Part shown: positions 46,303 to 57,969 of the stretch, in pieces
Layout of the letters: each line of letters opens with the position of its first letter
Position numbering within the stretch: position 1 is the stretch's first letter
NCBI GenBank assembly: GCA_025716815.1
Contig: JAIXMN010000015.1
Span: 744,001-808,000 of the forward strand
DNA length: 64,000 nucleotides
Direction: 5' to 3'
Origin: Dichotomocladium elegans
Lineage: Eukaryota; Mucoromycota; Mucoromycetes; Mucorales; Lichtheimiaceae
Program-made: the position numbers and the translations under genes
Notes under the pieces: model-generated
Database searches by the model: none
What the model saw: only the letters and a program-made list of their open reading frames with translations
What the model was told of the DNA's origin: nothing

Positions 46303-49300
46303 ATGAACCCCGATCAGCGACCACCGATGGGCCCTCCTCCATATCCTCCAGGTCCTCCCCAACCGGGGATGAGACCTGCTAGTCCTATTATTCCCGGCCA
46401 AAGACCACCGCCGCATATGAGTGGCAATGTGCCCGGAAGACCCGTATACACCAATCCAACTCCAGGTGCATAATAGCCGCAACGGCTTACCCTCAAATGT
46501 CCATTTCCATTCGTTGGTGACCGATTGCAAAACTCATAGTTGCCATTCTTATAGCTCCACCACGCCCTGCATATGGCATGCCATTGCGCCCACCAGCGCG
46601 CCCTGTTGTTGCATCGAGTCCTGCGCTCCCACACGATCATGCGCGTCCTGCCCATTCCCCGTCTCATCCGCCTCCTCCCGCAGGACAAGTAACAGCCCCC
46701 AATCCGCCATCTGCTAACGGACTAGTCGCTCCCATGCAAAACATGTACCTGCACCAGCAGCAACAACCATTTGCACCCCGACCTCACGCGCAACCGCAGG
46801 TACAGCATAATAGATAAATGTTACCATGGGTTTCCAGCGGCAATAATCAACGTTCTATATCTATATGTATATAACTATATCGTTATGGATATATAGCAGA
46901 GGCCTACTTCAAAGCGCGTATATCCCCAGATTTCAGGCACGGCGGCCCCTGCTGGATCTCAAGCCGGTCTTCCACCGGCACAACCGCCACATCAACAGCA
47001 ACAGCAACACGGCCCAGGGCCCGCTGTGCAGCAAGGCATGCTGGAACAGCAGAGGACTTTACCTGCAACTCCCGGGAGCCGATCTGCGTCGGCGGGTGTT
47101 GGCTACACACAAGGTCCGTACACCAATACAGGACAGCAGCTTCCTGAAGAGCTGCGGCCGCCGCAACAGCCGCGCCCACGCATTGATCCTGATCAGATGC
47201 CAGCCCCTGTTCAGGTACGAGAACAAGATCAACTGATCTTTGGAGATAAGTTCTTTGGGACCATTGAGCGCGAACGCATTCCCTTGGCAACCACAGATTA
47301 CATTGGACTTGATCAAGGTAAAAGGGGAACAAACAACGAAGAGGATTTTTTGCAGTGATTTGATTAGTGATTTAGGAAACTGCAATCCTCGATACATGCG
47401 AACTACCGTCGATAAGATCCCGTTTTCAAAAGATCTTGCAGAGACATCAAAATTACCTCTTGGTATCATTGTACAGCCGCTTGCAAAGCCAAAGAAAGAG
47501 GAGGTGCCGATTCAGACCGTGGATCATGGAGAAGAAGGACCCGTCCGCTGCAGTCGATGTCGCGCATATGTCAACCCATGGTGCACATTTACGCAGGGAG
47601 GCTCGAAATTTGTCTGCAATATATGCGCACATGCTAACGAAGGTGAATATATATATATATAATGTAACAAGATGCAGAGTATTCATGTGAATTACGAATA
47701 TATATCAGTTCCATCTTGGTATTTTGCAAACGTGGATATGTCAGGAAGACGCGTCGATGCAGAACAGCGGCCCGAATTGCGCTACGGCTCTGTTGACTTT
47801 GCAGTATCGGCCGACTATCATTCAAAGCGTGCACCGAGCCCACTCAACTATGTATTTGCGCTGGATGTATCGATGAGGTCTGTTCGCTCAGGGATGCTAC
47901 AAGCAGCTTGTGAGGCGATTGAAAAATCGCTCTATGACAATTGTGGCGCATCCCGAATGGCTTCGGGGAGCAAAGTTGGCATTGTGACATATGACCGAAC
48001 GGTCCATTTCTACAATCTCTCGGTAAGAAAATGGCGTTGGACAAAATGCGGGCTAAAAGTTTTAAATTTTATACCTTTTCCATGTAGCCGACGCTCTCCC
48101 AGGCACAAATGCTGGTCGTCTCTGATCTGAACGAGATGTTCGTACCATTGGAACATGGCTTTTTGGCGAATCCTGGAGAATCGAGGCAAGTTGTTTCTAT
48201 TATGGCGTAAAGATTTCGAATAACAGAGTTGCTTATATTTAGTGGTATCATCATTGATCTTTTGCGGAATATACCACAAATGTTCAAAGACTCTGTACAA
48301 CCTGAATCTGTATTTACACCTGCGGTCCGCAGTGGTTTGCTTGCCTTGGTAAGGATAATGATGACGTTACTTCGCCTTTTACAAAGTTGGCTGACACCGC
48401 AATGGGATGGTTTTGATTGTGCTGAATAGAGTAATACGGGTGGCAACCTCTTTGTATTCCAATCCTGTTTACCAAATCACGGACCCGGCGCGCTGAAGAC
48501 GAGGGAGGATAAGTCCCTGTACAACACAGAGAAGGAAAAACAGCTGTTTAGTCCACAGAATGATGCATACAAGGCACTTGGCAAAGAATGCGTTGACAAT
48601 GCTGTGTGTGTTCATACATGGCTGTTTCCGGCTGAGTATATCGATGCCGCAACAGTTGGGGTGGTGTCGAACCTGACCGGAGGCGACTTGCGGTACTATC
48701 CAAACTTTAATGCGAACGAGAGCTCCAAGATCGTGTATCAGCTAGATCACGACTTACACCGTGACACGGGGTATGATGGCGTTTTGCGGATCCGGTGCTC
48801 AGATGGTATCTTTGATATTACTATTTTATTGCGCCTTTTCTCCGGGTTTAATGTGTACATTTCTATCTTTCCTTATCAGGCCTCCAGGTTATCGATCATT
48901 ATGGCAACTGTCACATGAGCACTTACACAGATATGGACCTAGCGGGCATTGATGAAGACAAGGCTATTGCAGCTGTACTCAAGCACGACAGCAAGCTGGA
49001 TGTCTCGCGGAATATATGCTTCCAGGCGGCATTGCTCTATACCACGAAAGCGGGTGAGCGGCGAGTGCGGGTGCATAACCTCAGCTTATCGGTCACGAAC
49101 CAGATCGCTGAAGTATTTCGCTCTGGTGACGAGGATGCGGCTATCAGTGTCATCCTTCGCAAAGGTATGCCGGGCACGAGTAATAAGAACGACATAGCAT
49201 GCCGTGGCTGATCTTTTGGATGGTATACAAATGCAGCCATCTTTGACTCTCATCATAAGAGCAGGCGCGACATTCATAAGAAAATGACAGACGACTGCGT

Positions 49301-50295
49301 GAATATCTTGACAGCATACCGCACGAATTGTGCTGCATCTACTTCGCCAGGACAACTCATTCTTCCGGAGGCATTCAAATTGCTTCCTGTGTATGTTCAC
49401 GGAAGTATGCGATCGCAGGCCCTGCGTGGTGGTATGTTTATATCAGGGACTTAACTAGCATGCGGGGCTGACAGGGTTGTTTCTTTCTGCGATCAGTTGG
49501 GGTTGATGTCAACTCTGACTCGAGGATAGCAAGTATGCACATGCTGAACAGTCAAAGTGTTTATGAGCTGGTGACGACCATTTATCCACGACTGTACTCT
49601 GTGTCCGGGTTAGCGGATGAGGTATGTCCATTTATTTGACTTGATATGATTGATCGATTAGAAGCGATTCAATTAAGATTAACCAACGCTGCCCCACTAG
49701 ACTGGACTTGTCGATATTAAAGGCCAAGTCAAACTCCCAGCAATGACACGTGCATCCTATGATCGACTAAGCGCCGAAGGGGCCTACCTTTTGGGTAACC
49801 AGGCAATGAACTACTCGGCTATGTGTGTGAGCTAATGCGACTCCTTTTTTTCTTATTTGCACAGACACTGGGTCGGATCTCTTCTTTTGGCTTGGTAAAA
49901 GAATATCCACTGATTTCCTCGAAAAAGTATTTGGGGTATCTACGCTAGATCAAGTTGATGTCAACATGGTAGGTTATTAAGCTAGAGTCAAGGACCCCAT
50001 GTTCGCGTGTGTGTGTCTCTCTCTTACGCATATTTTGGTGCAAACCTAGACAACACTGCCCCTCTTGGATAATCCGCTGTCCGAGCGCATTAACGACACT
50101 GCAAGAAAGCTCCAATCCGACCGCTCTCGGTACTTGCAGCTTCGTATCGTTCGTCAGGAGAAGGATGCCATTGAATTTGTGTTTTCCACATGGATGTCTG
50201 AGGATCGCAACGCGGAAGTTCAGACATATGTGGACTACATGTGCGTTCTGCACCGGAAGATTCAGGATGAGATGAAGAAAAATAGTAATTATTGA
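46303..50295 (+). CDS. SEC24: COPII cargo-adaptor subunit Sec24
   Basis: Fourteen exons close to 1001 residues: 46303-46465, 46555-46799, 46930-47317, 47376-47642, 47709-48022, 48088-48185, 48243-48348, 48430-48805, 48880-49164, 49237-49431, 49497-49621, 49701-49794, 49865-49968, 50050-50295. Domains in order: a Pro/Gln-rich N-terminus that would contact Sec23/Sec31; a zinc finger (CSRCRAYVNPWCTF then CNICAHANE); the trunk (PLNYVFALDVS, GSKVGIVTYDRTVHFYNLS); beta barrel; helical region; and C-terminal gelsolin fold (FFWLGKRISTDFLEKVFG). Sec24 with Sec23 forms the inner COPII coat at ER exit sites and selects cargo. The intron at 48186-48242 has a GC donor. The start ATG follows a pyrimidine-rich leader and opens directly into the proline-rich region. 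Confidence 0.95.
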
Positions 50296-51497
50296 GTTCG
50301 TACGCATCATAATATCCTATAGACATCTCACCATTCGAGTAAAATATTGCCAACCCATTAAATCGCTGCCTGTTCCAGTGAATATACGTAGAATCATTGA
50401 TTTTGCTCTAGCGTGCGATTGTGGGAGGCATGCTCTGTCCGTTGCTTCATCACGACCAAAAAACATATATGCTGCCTTTCTTTCTTTAGAAAGACCACGA
50501 GGGGTAACAGAATTCTCAACCCAAACGCCCGGGCCATGGCCAAGTCGCTTGATGGTTCATTTGTGTTTTAGTGGAAACCATTTATGTATGGGGGTCGACC
50601 ACACCTTCTTCTTCGGGGGGGTCCACATTTCTTGTTTGCTTGCATTGAATTCTCACGGAAGAAAAAGAAGCCCGTGCCCTTTTTGATTCCAGCTGTCTCT
50701 TTTTGTTTTCTGATGTCGGCTACTCAAACAAACTCAGCACGCTGAAACACCACGACGCGCTCTCTATGACGGTCGCCACGTTACTCAGAGTCGTCTTTGC
50801 CCCAGCTCCGCTATCTCCCACCCCTTTTTATTGCGCTTCCATGCAGTTCCATTCCGGGAATTTTTAGGATGAAACGAAGCAGCAATGCCAGATGCCGCGC
50901 GTATTGTGCAATTAAGGACCCACGCAACGCATCTGAGATATGCATTCCAGAACGCATCCGATACATATGAATCGGTCTCTGGAGGATCTTTTGGGCAGCG
51001 AGTGGGAAGGGGTAAAAGATGGGAAAGAAAGAAATGACAGAATTAAGGATATCTTTTCGATCTTAGGTTTGGCAAACTTCCGTTCTCTCTTTCTCTGCCC
51101 CCGCACCTCAAGTGGAGATTTTCCCATCTTGTCGAATGCATGATACAATTGCCACATAGTACCGAGAGATGAGGTTGGGGGGAGGACGAGGGCAGGTGAT
51201 TTCTTGAGCACCTGACCATTTCACATGTGTGAGGCCCGAGCAAACACCCTCAGGCCGGGAACTCATTTAAACGTCGGACCAGATCCTCTTTGGTCCGGAC
51301 CGCCCCCTTATCCGCCGACCGGATTAAGTCCTCAAGCGGGAGATGACAAGGCCCAAGACATCGATAATGGCGATCGATCTAGTATCGTTTGGGGGGAGGG
51401 GTGGGGGAGAAAAGAAGAACTTTATATAAAAACGTTATGCCACACGAGGTTCCCCCACTTTCCCTCCCTCCCTCTTTCCACCCTCCTCTCCAACGCT
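50296..51497. other. Intergenic region with the Tps2 promoter
   Basis: About 1.2 kb with no gene. The right end contains stress-response-type and TATA-like elements listed separately, and a CCCTCCCTCC pyrimidine leader precedes the ATG at 51498. Confidence 0.5.
51397..51430 (+). promoter_or_regulatory. Stress-response-like element and TATA box of Tps2
   Basis: AGGGG, the core of the yeast STRE bound by Msn2/4-type factors, lies at 51397-51401, about 100 bases before the start codon, and TATATAAA lies at 51423-51430, about 68 bases before it. STREs are known to control trehalose genes in yeast; relevance here is inference because short words like this recur by chance. Confidence 0.4.
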
Positions 51498-54400
51498 ATG
51501 CCCGGACCTGGACATCCTCTCACAGCTGAGACCGTCGCACAATACCTGCCGCTGGCTGGCCACCTGCCTAGGATTCCCGGCCGTATTATTAATGTCACGC
51601 ATCAGATCCCGTACAACATCATCAGGTCCCCTGCGACCATTTCAACATTTGATGAGCTGGCGTCGTCGCATCCACCCACCCCGCCTTATTCGCCTCCTCC
51701 TAACCTGCAGGGTTCGTCGGATATCACATCTACTTCCGAAGACGATGACGACGTCCCCCAGGGCTTATACCGCAAAGTTCACGACAAGCGTCTGCATAAC
51801 GAGCCGCCGGTGTCGTCCGCCCCCATCTCGAGAGTCGCACGTCACCACCGGCGGACGGGCACACTCCGCGTCAAATTCCACGCGGCGGACTGGACTGTCG
51901 TCCAGAGTCGTGGCCATGGCGCACTCTATGCGGGGTTACAGAGCCTTGGCCAGCATTGGGAAACCATCCACATTGGCTGGACAGGCCCGATCCGTGTCGC
52001 ACATAGCAAAAAGACCGTGCCGTCGGAGGAGATCGAGGCCGCCGACAAGAAGAAGCTCGAGGCGCTATTGTGGGAGACGGGTAAGATTGTTCCAATCTTC
52101 CTGGGGAACAAGTCCACCGGTCATTATGAAGGATACTGCAAAGAAGGTAAACCACCCAAAGAAGAACTTCACTCCCCATGCATGCGCTCATTTCCCGATG
52201 CCGAAAAAACCATAAAACAGTATTGTGGCCTTTGTTGCATTATCTTGTATGGGACAGGGCCACGGACGGCCGAAAGGAACAGCGCGATTGGGCCGACTAC
52301 GTGGCCGTTAACCAACAATTTGCCGATACCATTGTTGCTCATTACAAACAAGGCGATATCAGTAAGTCGATCGTTGCTGCTGTGCAAGCCTAGGCAAGGC
52401 TAAACAAAACAAACATTCCCTAGTTTCTATCCACGATTATCATCTCTTGCTCGTGCCCGAGATGGTTCGTGCTCAGATACCAGACGCTGCCATCGGGCTT
52501 TTCATCCATGCCACCTTCCCAAGCTCAGAGATTTTCCGCTGCTTGTCGGGTAAATTGCTGTCACGGGGTCAGCGAACGGCCCCTGTTTTTCAATTATTTG
52601 AGCTAAAAGCGTTTGCATTCTGTAATAGTCCGCGATGAAATTCTGAAGGGCATGCTCGGTGCAGATTTGGTTGGCTTTCAGGTAGCACTGGAATCATGAA
52701 TGACGTCATACACAAATAACGCATTGGACTTATCACGGGATACTTTGTATGCAAAAACCAGACGTACTCCTACGCGCGTCATTTCATCTCGTCCTGCACC
52801 CGCGTGCTTGGCTACGAGTCGACACTGGTCGGTGTAAATGCAAATTCACACCATGTGACCGTGGACACCTTTCCTATTGGCATTGATGTGGATCGCGTGG
52901 ATCGCTTCCGCAAGCAGCCCAGCGTGCAGCCCAAGATTCGGGCCATCCGCGACATGTACGCAGGCAAGAAGATCATCATTGGGCGTGACAAGCTTGACTC
53001 GACGAAGGGCGTGCTCCAGAAACTCCATGCATTCGAGAAATTCTTGCGGGATTATCCCGAGTGGCGAAACAAGGTCGTGCTGATCCAGGTCACCACGCCG
53101 ACCTCGCACGGTGTCAGCAAGCTTGAAACCAAGGTTTCCGAGACCGTCAGTCATATCAACGGTCTTTACGGCTCGCTGGAGTTTACGCCTGTCCATCACT
53201 ACCACCAGGACATTGACCGGGATGAGTATTACGCTCTGCTGTCGGCTGCGGATGTGGCCCTGATCACCAGTGTCCGGGACGGCATGAACACAACGTCCTT
53301 TGAGTTTATCATTTGCCAGCACGAGCGCCACGCACCCTTGATCCTGTCTGAATTTACCGGCACAGCTGGTTCGCTCAGTGCTGCCATCATGGTCAACCCC
53401 TGGGACTCTGCAGGCGTGGCCAGGGGCATCAACGAAGCGTTGAGCATGACCGCCGAAGAAAAGCTCACGCGCCATTTGGTAAGATAAAGTTTTAGGTAAT
53501 TGCGAAGCGCGCGCAAGCCGAACTCACTATCATCCCCCAAACTGTAGCAACTGTACAACCATGTCACTGCTCACACCGCCAGTTTCTGGGCTCACTCCTT
53601 TATCAGAGAACTCGTCAGTTGCACAGAGACTCGATCCCTTCAGACACACCAGACGCCCGTACTCGACCGTCAAAAGCTCGTACAGTCGTTCAGAAAGGCG
53701 AAGAAACGGCTCATGTTTTTCGATTACGATGTGAGCGAACGGGCCTGTGTATCGTTTTTTTTTTTTTTGATGGGGATGATTTACAAAAAAGGTCATTTCT
53801 AGGGCACTCTCACGCCGATTGTATCGGTGCCATCGGACGCAAAGCCTTCCCCGGGAGTGATCAAGAACCTTCGGGCATTGTGCAACGATCCTCGAAACGA
53901 GGTGTGGATCATTTCTGGGCGTGATCAGCAGACGCTAGACGAATGGCTTGGCAGTCAGATCAAGAACATTAGCCTGAGCGCCGAGCACGGCTGCTTCATG
54001 AAGGCTTCCACAGCAGATCGCTGGACGAACATGCTGGACGATGTAAACATGGGGTGGAAACAAGACGTGACGGAGATCTTTGAATACTATACAGAGCGTA
54101 CGCAGGGCAGCTTCATTGAGCATAAAAAATCATCGATCACCTGGCACTATCGCCTGGCGGATGCAGAATATGGGTAAAAAGTTGCTTGCAGTCGCTCGTG
54201 TGCAAAAAAAAAAGAAATACTCATCGTAGCATCGTCTCTTGCATCTCAACAGTGCTTTCCAAGCCAAAGAGTGTCAGAATCACATGGAGAATGCGATTGT
54301 GTCCAAACTGCCGGTGGAGATTTTGCTGGGCAAAAAGAATATCGAAGTGCGTCCTGCATCGATTAACAAGGGCGAGATTGTCAAGCGGATCCTTGCGCAG

Positions 54401-54622
54401 CATCCGGAAGCCGACTTTGTGATCTGTGCAGGAGACGACAAGACTGACGAGGACATGTTCAAAGCGCTGGCAGCTCTCATGGCCGACGCATACTCCATCA
54501 CAGTCGGTCCGCCGGAAAAGAAGACATATGGCAACTGGCACGTCCGGCGAAGCGAGGACATTGCCAACGTGCTCGAGGAACTCGTGGCTTCTTCTTCAGG
54601 TGGAAGAGGAGGACGACGATGA
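51498..54622 (+). CDS. TPS2: Trehalose-6-phosphate phosphatase with N-terminal GT20 domain (Tps2 type)
   Basis: Exons 51498-52146, 52221-52361, 52424-52549, 52629-52681, 52762-53478, 53548-53730, 53803-54173 and 54253-54622 give 869 residues. After an N-terminal extension, the GT20 domain shows VLWPLLHYLVWDRA, HDYHLLLVPEMVR, HATFPSSEIFRCLS, DLVGFQTYSYARHF and RDKLDSTKGV. The HAD phosphatase domain starts at FFDYDGTLTPI (DxD nucleophile near 621-623), with IISGRD and CAGDDKTDEDMF as later HAD motifs. The enzyme removes phosphate from trehalose-6-phosphate in the cytosol, completing synthesis of the stress and spore sugar trehalose. In Tps2 proteins the GT20 half is usually not a synthase; the RDKLDSTKGV variant of the RLDYIKG motif fits that. 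Confidence 0.93.
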
Positions 54623-54743
54623 TGATAATCATCCTCTCAATACCAAATAAAACCATTCGTAACTTCTCCCACAGAGAATATGCGAAAAAAAAACGTCCCA
54701 TGATGTTTATATTTATTATCCTTTATAAAAACATCATCCCAAT

Positions 54744-55550
54744 CTACTGCTCTTCGTCCATGGAATGATCCTCATCTTCTTTTCGACCGTTCATGGGCGG
54801 TTGAAAGACAGACTCCAGATGCCGCAAGGCCGCCTGCTGCACTTCGTTCAGCTCAGCCTCGTCGCTCGGGTCGGCGAAATATTCGTTTTCGTTCTCGAGA
54901 GCCTCTTGCTCAGCCATGAATTCTTCGTCAGGATGCAACGCAGCGCATTCGGAGAAGGCCGCATAGATTCCCTCTACTGCATATATAAAAAGAGAAAAGT
55001 CAAGCCTGGTCCTCTTCTCTTTCTCTCTGTGCGCTACGTCTCGGTTGTGACACCACGCTGCAGAGGTTTTATGTGGAACGTGATCTTACATGCACCCGCA
55101 TCTTGTGGCATAAACCGGAGCTCAGTCACGATATCGAGGATATCCTCGTCTTTGGGAATCTGCTGGCCAGGGAAGAATCGACCCTGTTCGAGCTGGCAAT
55201 AGATCGATGGCCGACCATCCTGACGTGAGATGGCATGGATGATGATATCGGGATATTCAACGGCGATGCCCGATTGCGATTCGGCCGAGTAGAAATATAC
55301 CTGGCTAAAAAAAAAAAGAAATGATCGCATTAGCTTTCACGCTGCCAACCCCATGGAAACAGAAAAAAAAAAATACGCGTATTTTTTCGCCATGTACGCA
55401 ATAGTACCTCTCGCAGACGTAAAGATCGCCCTTGATCGCGCCATGGACATTGGCCAAGGGTGGGAGGACCTCGAGATCGGTATCTTTCTGTGCATGTTTA
55501 ATGACCAAGCCCGCAAGATCTGGAGGTGAAGAAAGCAATGTAACTGTCAT
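54744..55550 (-). CDS. CLNS1A: Methylosome subunit pICln
   Basis: Minus-strand exons 55408-55550, 55090-55304 and 54744-54976 give 196 residues. The PH-like domain shows GDLYVCESQVYFYS, IAVEYPDIIIHAIS and IYCQLEQGRF, and the acidic tail (EEFMAEQEALENENEYFADP and a DEDHSMDEE end) is typical. pICln delivers Sm proteins to the PRMT5 methylosome and holds them in a ring before snRNP assembly. It converges on Tps2, with 121 bases between the stops. Confidence 0.9.
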
Positions 55551-55799
55551 TTTAAAAGCAAATCCAGAGGGGGTGTATGTGTGGAGGAGGTGAGTAAAAG
55601 GAAAAGAGAGAAGGGATTTGCTCTGAAAAATCCCAGGCGGCAGGGCAATTTTTTTTTGTGTGTGTGTGTATATACGGTGATAGTGGGTGGAAGACCAAGA
55701 TGGTCAAGACTTAGTGATTACTTTGCTCAACTCTTTGGGCAGAGGGGATGGAGAGGAGCATTAAACTCATAGAGAGCTCATTCAGCAGCTTTTGATATA

Positions 55800-56556
55800 T
55801 TATGCAAACCCTTCAAGACGAAGTGGATCTAATTGGGGGTTGTTCCAACCCCTCCGGAAAGTGTTGGCCACGGGTGCCAACGAACGCCCTATGTACGCCT
55901 CCGGTCGACTGGTAAGCGTCATGGAATGAGTTGCACTGTGATAAAGGAACGCCAGCACCGAGAGATCAACGCCTCTGAGATCCATGTATTTATCCTTGGG
56001 CAAAGCCATCGCAGGCATTCCCTCTCTCTCTCACATCGTCATTGTCGTCATAAGCAATGGCTTTATTACCGGAGATGTACGTATACGAATATGCAGATAC
56101 ACCGCAGCCATCGCATTCATACATCATATGTCAATATTTTTGCGCACAAAAACTTACAGTCTGCGTTCAGGCTGGACGTGATGGATAACGTACCGAGAGT
56201 TCGTTACCCCAAGGACAGCTATAAAGATAATCAGCAAAAAAAAAAGAATAGATGAGAAAGAAACAACAAAACAGAATCGCATCATCTCCAGAATTACCCA
56301 TAACACATAACGCCATCATTGCTAGACAGGCTACCGCTAGACCAAGGATCAGAACCATTTCTATCAATGATGGCATCTGATGCGGACCTGTTAGTCGCAT
56401 ATGCAGTACACATAGAACGGCAGGATTGCGTTTTGCCCCTGCCTTCATCTCCCCGCTTCCTGTTGTTGTTGTTGTTGTTGCGTCTCTTACTGGACATGGT
56501 TGATCTATGGGATGATAATCCGATTGCAGCGGCGTCGAGTTTATATGTCCATCCAT
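55800..56556 (-). CDS. Small single-pass membrane protein of unknown function
   Basis: Minus-strand exons 56491-56556, 56298-56376, 56158-56218 and 55800-56025 close to 143 residues. If translation instead starts at the ATG 56376, the protein has 121 residues. One clear transmembrane segment (MVLILGLAVACLAMMALCVM) precedes a soluble domain with ALPKDKYMDLRGVDLSVLAF, HSMTLTSRPEAYIGRSLAPV and a C-terminal RGWNNPQLDPLRLEGFA. I do not recognise the family. Intron 1 contains an AAC/GTT trinucleotide run. The gene converges neither with nor shares a promoter with an obvious partner. Confidence 0.5.
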
Positions 56557-56933
56557 GCCTTTGCAACAAAGAATTGTTCAGATATGAGCAAAGTATGGAT
56601 GCCTGCCAAAGGGAAACTTTAACGCCTTAGCCTCAGGAACCGTACCAGCAGCATAAGGATTTGAATGATGCACTCCAATACAAAGCGCAAAAGCAGGCAT
56701 ACAGTAAAACATGGAGAAATGAAAGGCAGGCACTTTTCCAATGAGTGCGTGAGTATATATGCAAAGACAAAGTAAAGTACATAAAAAGAAACCACTATGT
56801 GTAGGTGTAGATTGTGCTTGAGTGAGTGTGAGCGTGTGTGTGCGAACGTTTGGGTGGATGAGTGTGTGTATGTGCGCGTATATTGAAAAATGGATGGCGG
56901 TGAACGGATTGCTTTTTGGCGGGATGCGACGAA
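56557..56933. other. Intergenic gap with GT-rich tract
   Basis: About 380 bases between the membrane-protein start and the LLPH-like stop. The segment 56820-56880 is rich in GTGTG/GAGTG words. No gene is visible. Confidence 0.5.
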
Positions 56934-57357
56934 TTAAAAGGTAGTCGTCTTCTTATTGGCCTTCTTCTTGGCCTTCGTCTTTTGTCTCTTGGCCTTCTTC
57001 GCCATCTTCAACCTCTTGGCCTGGCGGTTGCTCATACCTCCGGCACTCGAGCCACCCTCGGCAATATCCATTGCGCTCTCATCCTTGGGCACTGCCGAGT
57101 CAACAGCTTCCATAAAGTCGCCTACTTTGGGCTTCTCGGCCTCCTTGGCCTGTGCCAAGGCCAATCGCTGCAATCGTGCGTCTTCAACAGGCCCGAACAC
57201 CTGCTCTCGCTTGATCGCTGATGATCAAACAAAAATAAAAAGATCAGTCTTCTATTGCGGCAATCATCCACTCTGAAAACGGCCTCATGACAGATTACAG
57301 GTATGACATATTACCTCTGAAGCGTTTCTTCGTTTGTGATCTTAAACTACGGCCCAT
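56934..57357 (-). CDS. LLPH/YBL028C-like nucleolar protein (DUF2423)
   Basis: Two minus-strand exons (57315-57357, 56934-57217) give 108 residues. The N-terminus MGRSLRSQTKKRFRAIKR is the conserved DUF2423 start shared with yeast YBL028C and animal LLPH, and the C-terminus (NRQAKRLKMAKKAKRQKTKA) is an extremely basic nucleolar-type tail. Members associate with pre-60S ribosome maturation. The split after residue 14 by a short intron is unambiguous because the first exon carries the diagnostic start. Confidence 0.85.
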
Positions 57358-57969
57358 CGTGTTCTGCTTGGTTTAATATCCAAAGACGAAAAAAAAAAAG
57401 GGCAGCGAAGTTATCTTTTTTTTTTATCTTTCTGCCCCCCGGCGGTGGCAAATTTTGCGGCTGTCACAGAAAGCGCGGGCGATTGGTTGAGCGGTCTATG
57501 TAACTTGGGCTTCCTCATGCAAGCGCAAGTTATTACTTTGAAGAGCCTTACAAATGCTAATGTATGTCTCAATCCATGTCTGATAATATAAATCAAGATC
57601 TAGAGCCGGATTGTCCACATCCGAAAGGATGGTACTATTGACTTGGAAATATGAAATACTGTACCGGTCATGATTTAAATCTTTGCGCGTTGCAAATTTA
57701 CTTATGAGACGCCTTGATCCCCGAGATGACCTTTCAATATCAGCAATTCCCACGGAGAAGGAAAGGTCACCCTGACGACAGATAGTACGCAGGCACATAG
57801 TCTCCACATACGGCGGGTTGGTTACACAGTGTTTCTCGCATCTGTCATGCCGCCTGCCGTACTTTGCAGAATGTTTTCAAGTAGCCAAAATCGGAAAAAT
57901 GCCAAAACGCTTTATTATCCCTTCATTCTCTTCTTCTTCTACTGCTATTTCACTCGAGCTCTAACAATC
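57358..57969. other. Upstream region shared by the LLPH-like and F-BAR genes, with an antisense frame
   Basis: This gap holds the 5' flanks of two divergent genes. It also contains the minus-strand frame at 57496-57798 listed separately. Confidence 0.5.
57496..57798 (-). CDS. Hypothetical frame, possibly a 3' exon
   Basis: From ATG 57798 the frame encodes 100 residues ending HEEAQVT; it stays open upstream of the ATG (CVTNPPYVETMCLRTICRQ) until about 57880, so it may be the last exon of a spliced gene or a fossil. Composition is protein-like (FQVNSTILSDVDNPALDLDL) rather than low complexity. No family is recognised. It lies in the presumed promoter of the F-BAR gene, which makes an active gene less likely. 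Confidence 0.3.
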   Translation of the reverse strand: MCLRTICRQGDLSFSVGIADIERSSRGSRRLISKFATRKDLNHDRYSISYFQVNSTILSDVDNPALDLDLYYQTWIETYISICKALQSNNLRLHEEAQVT

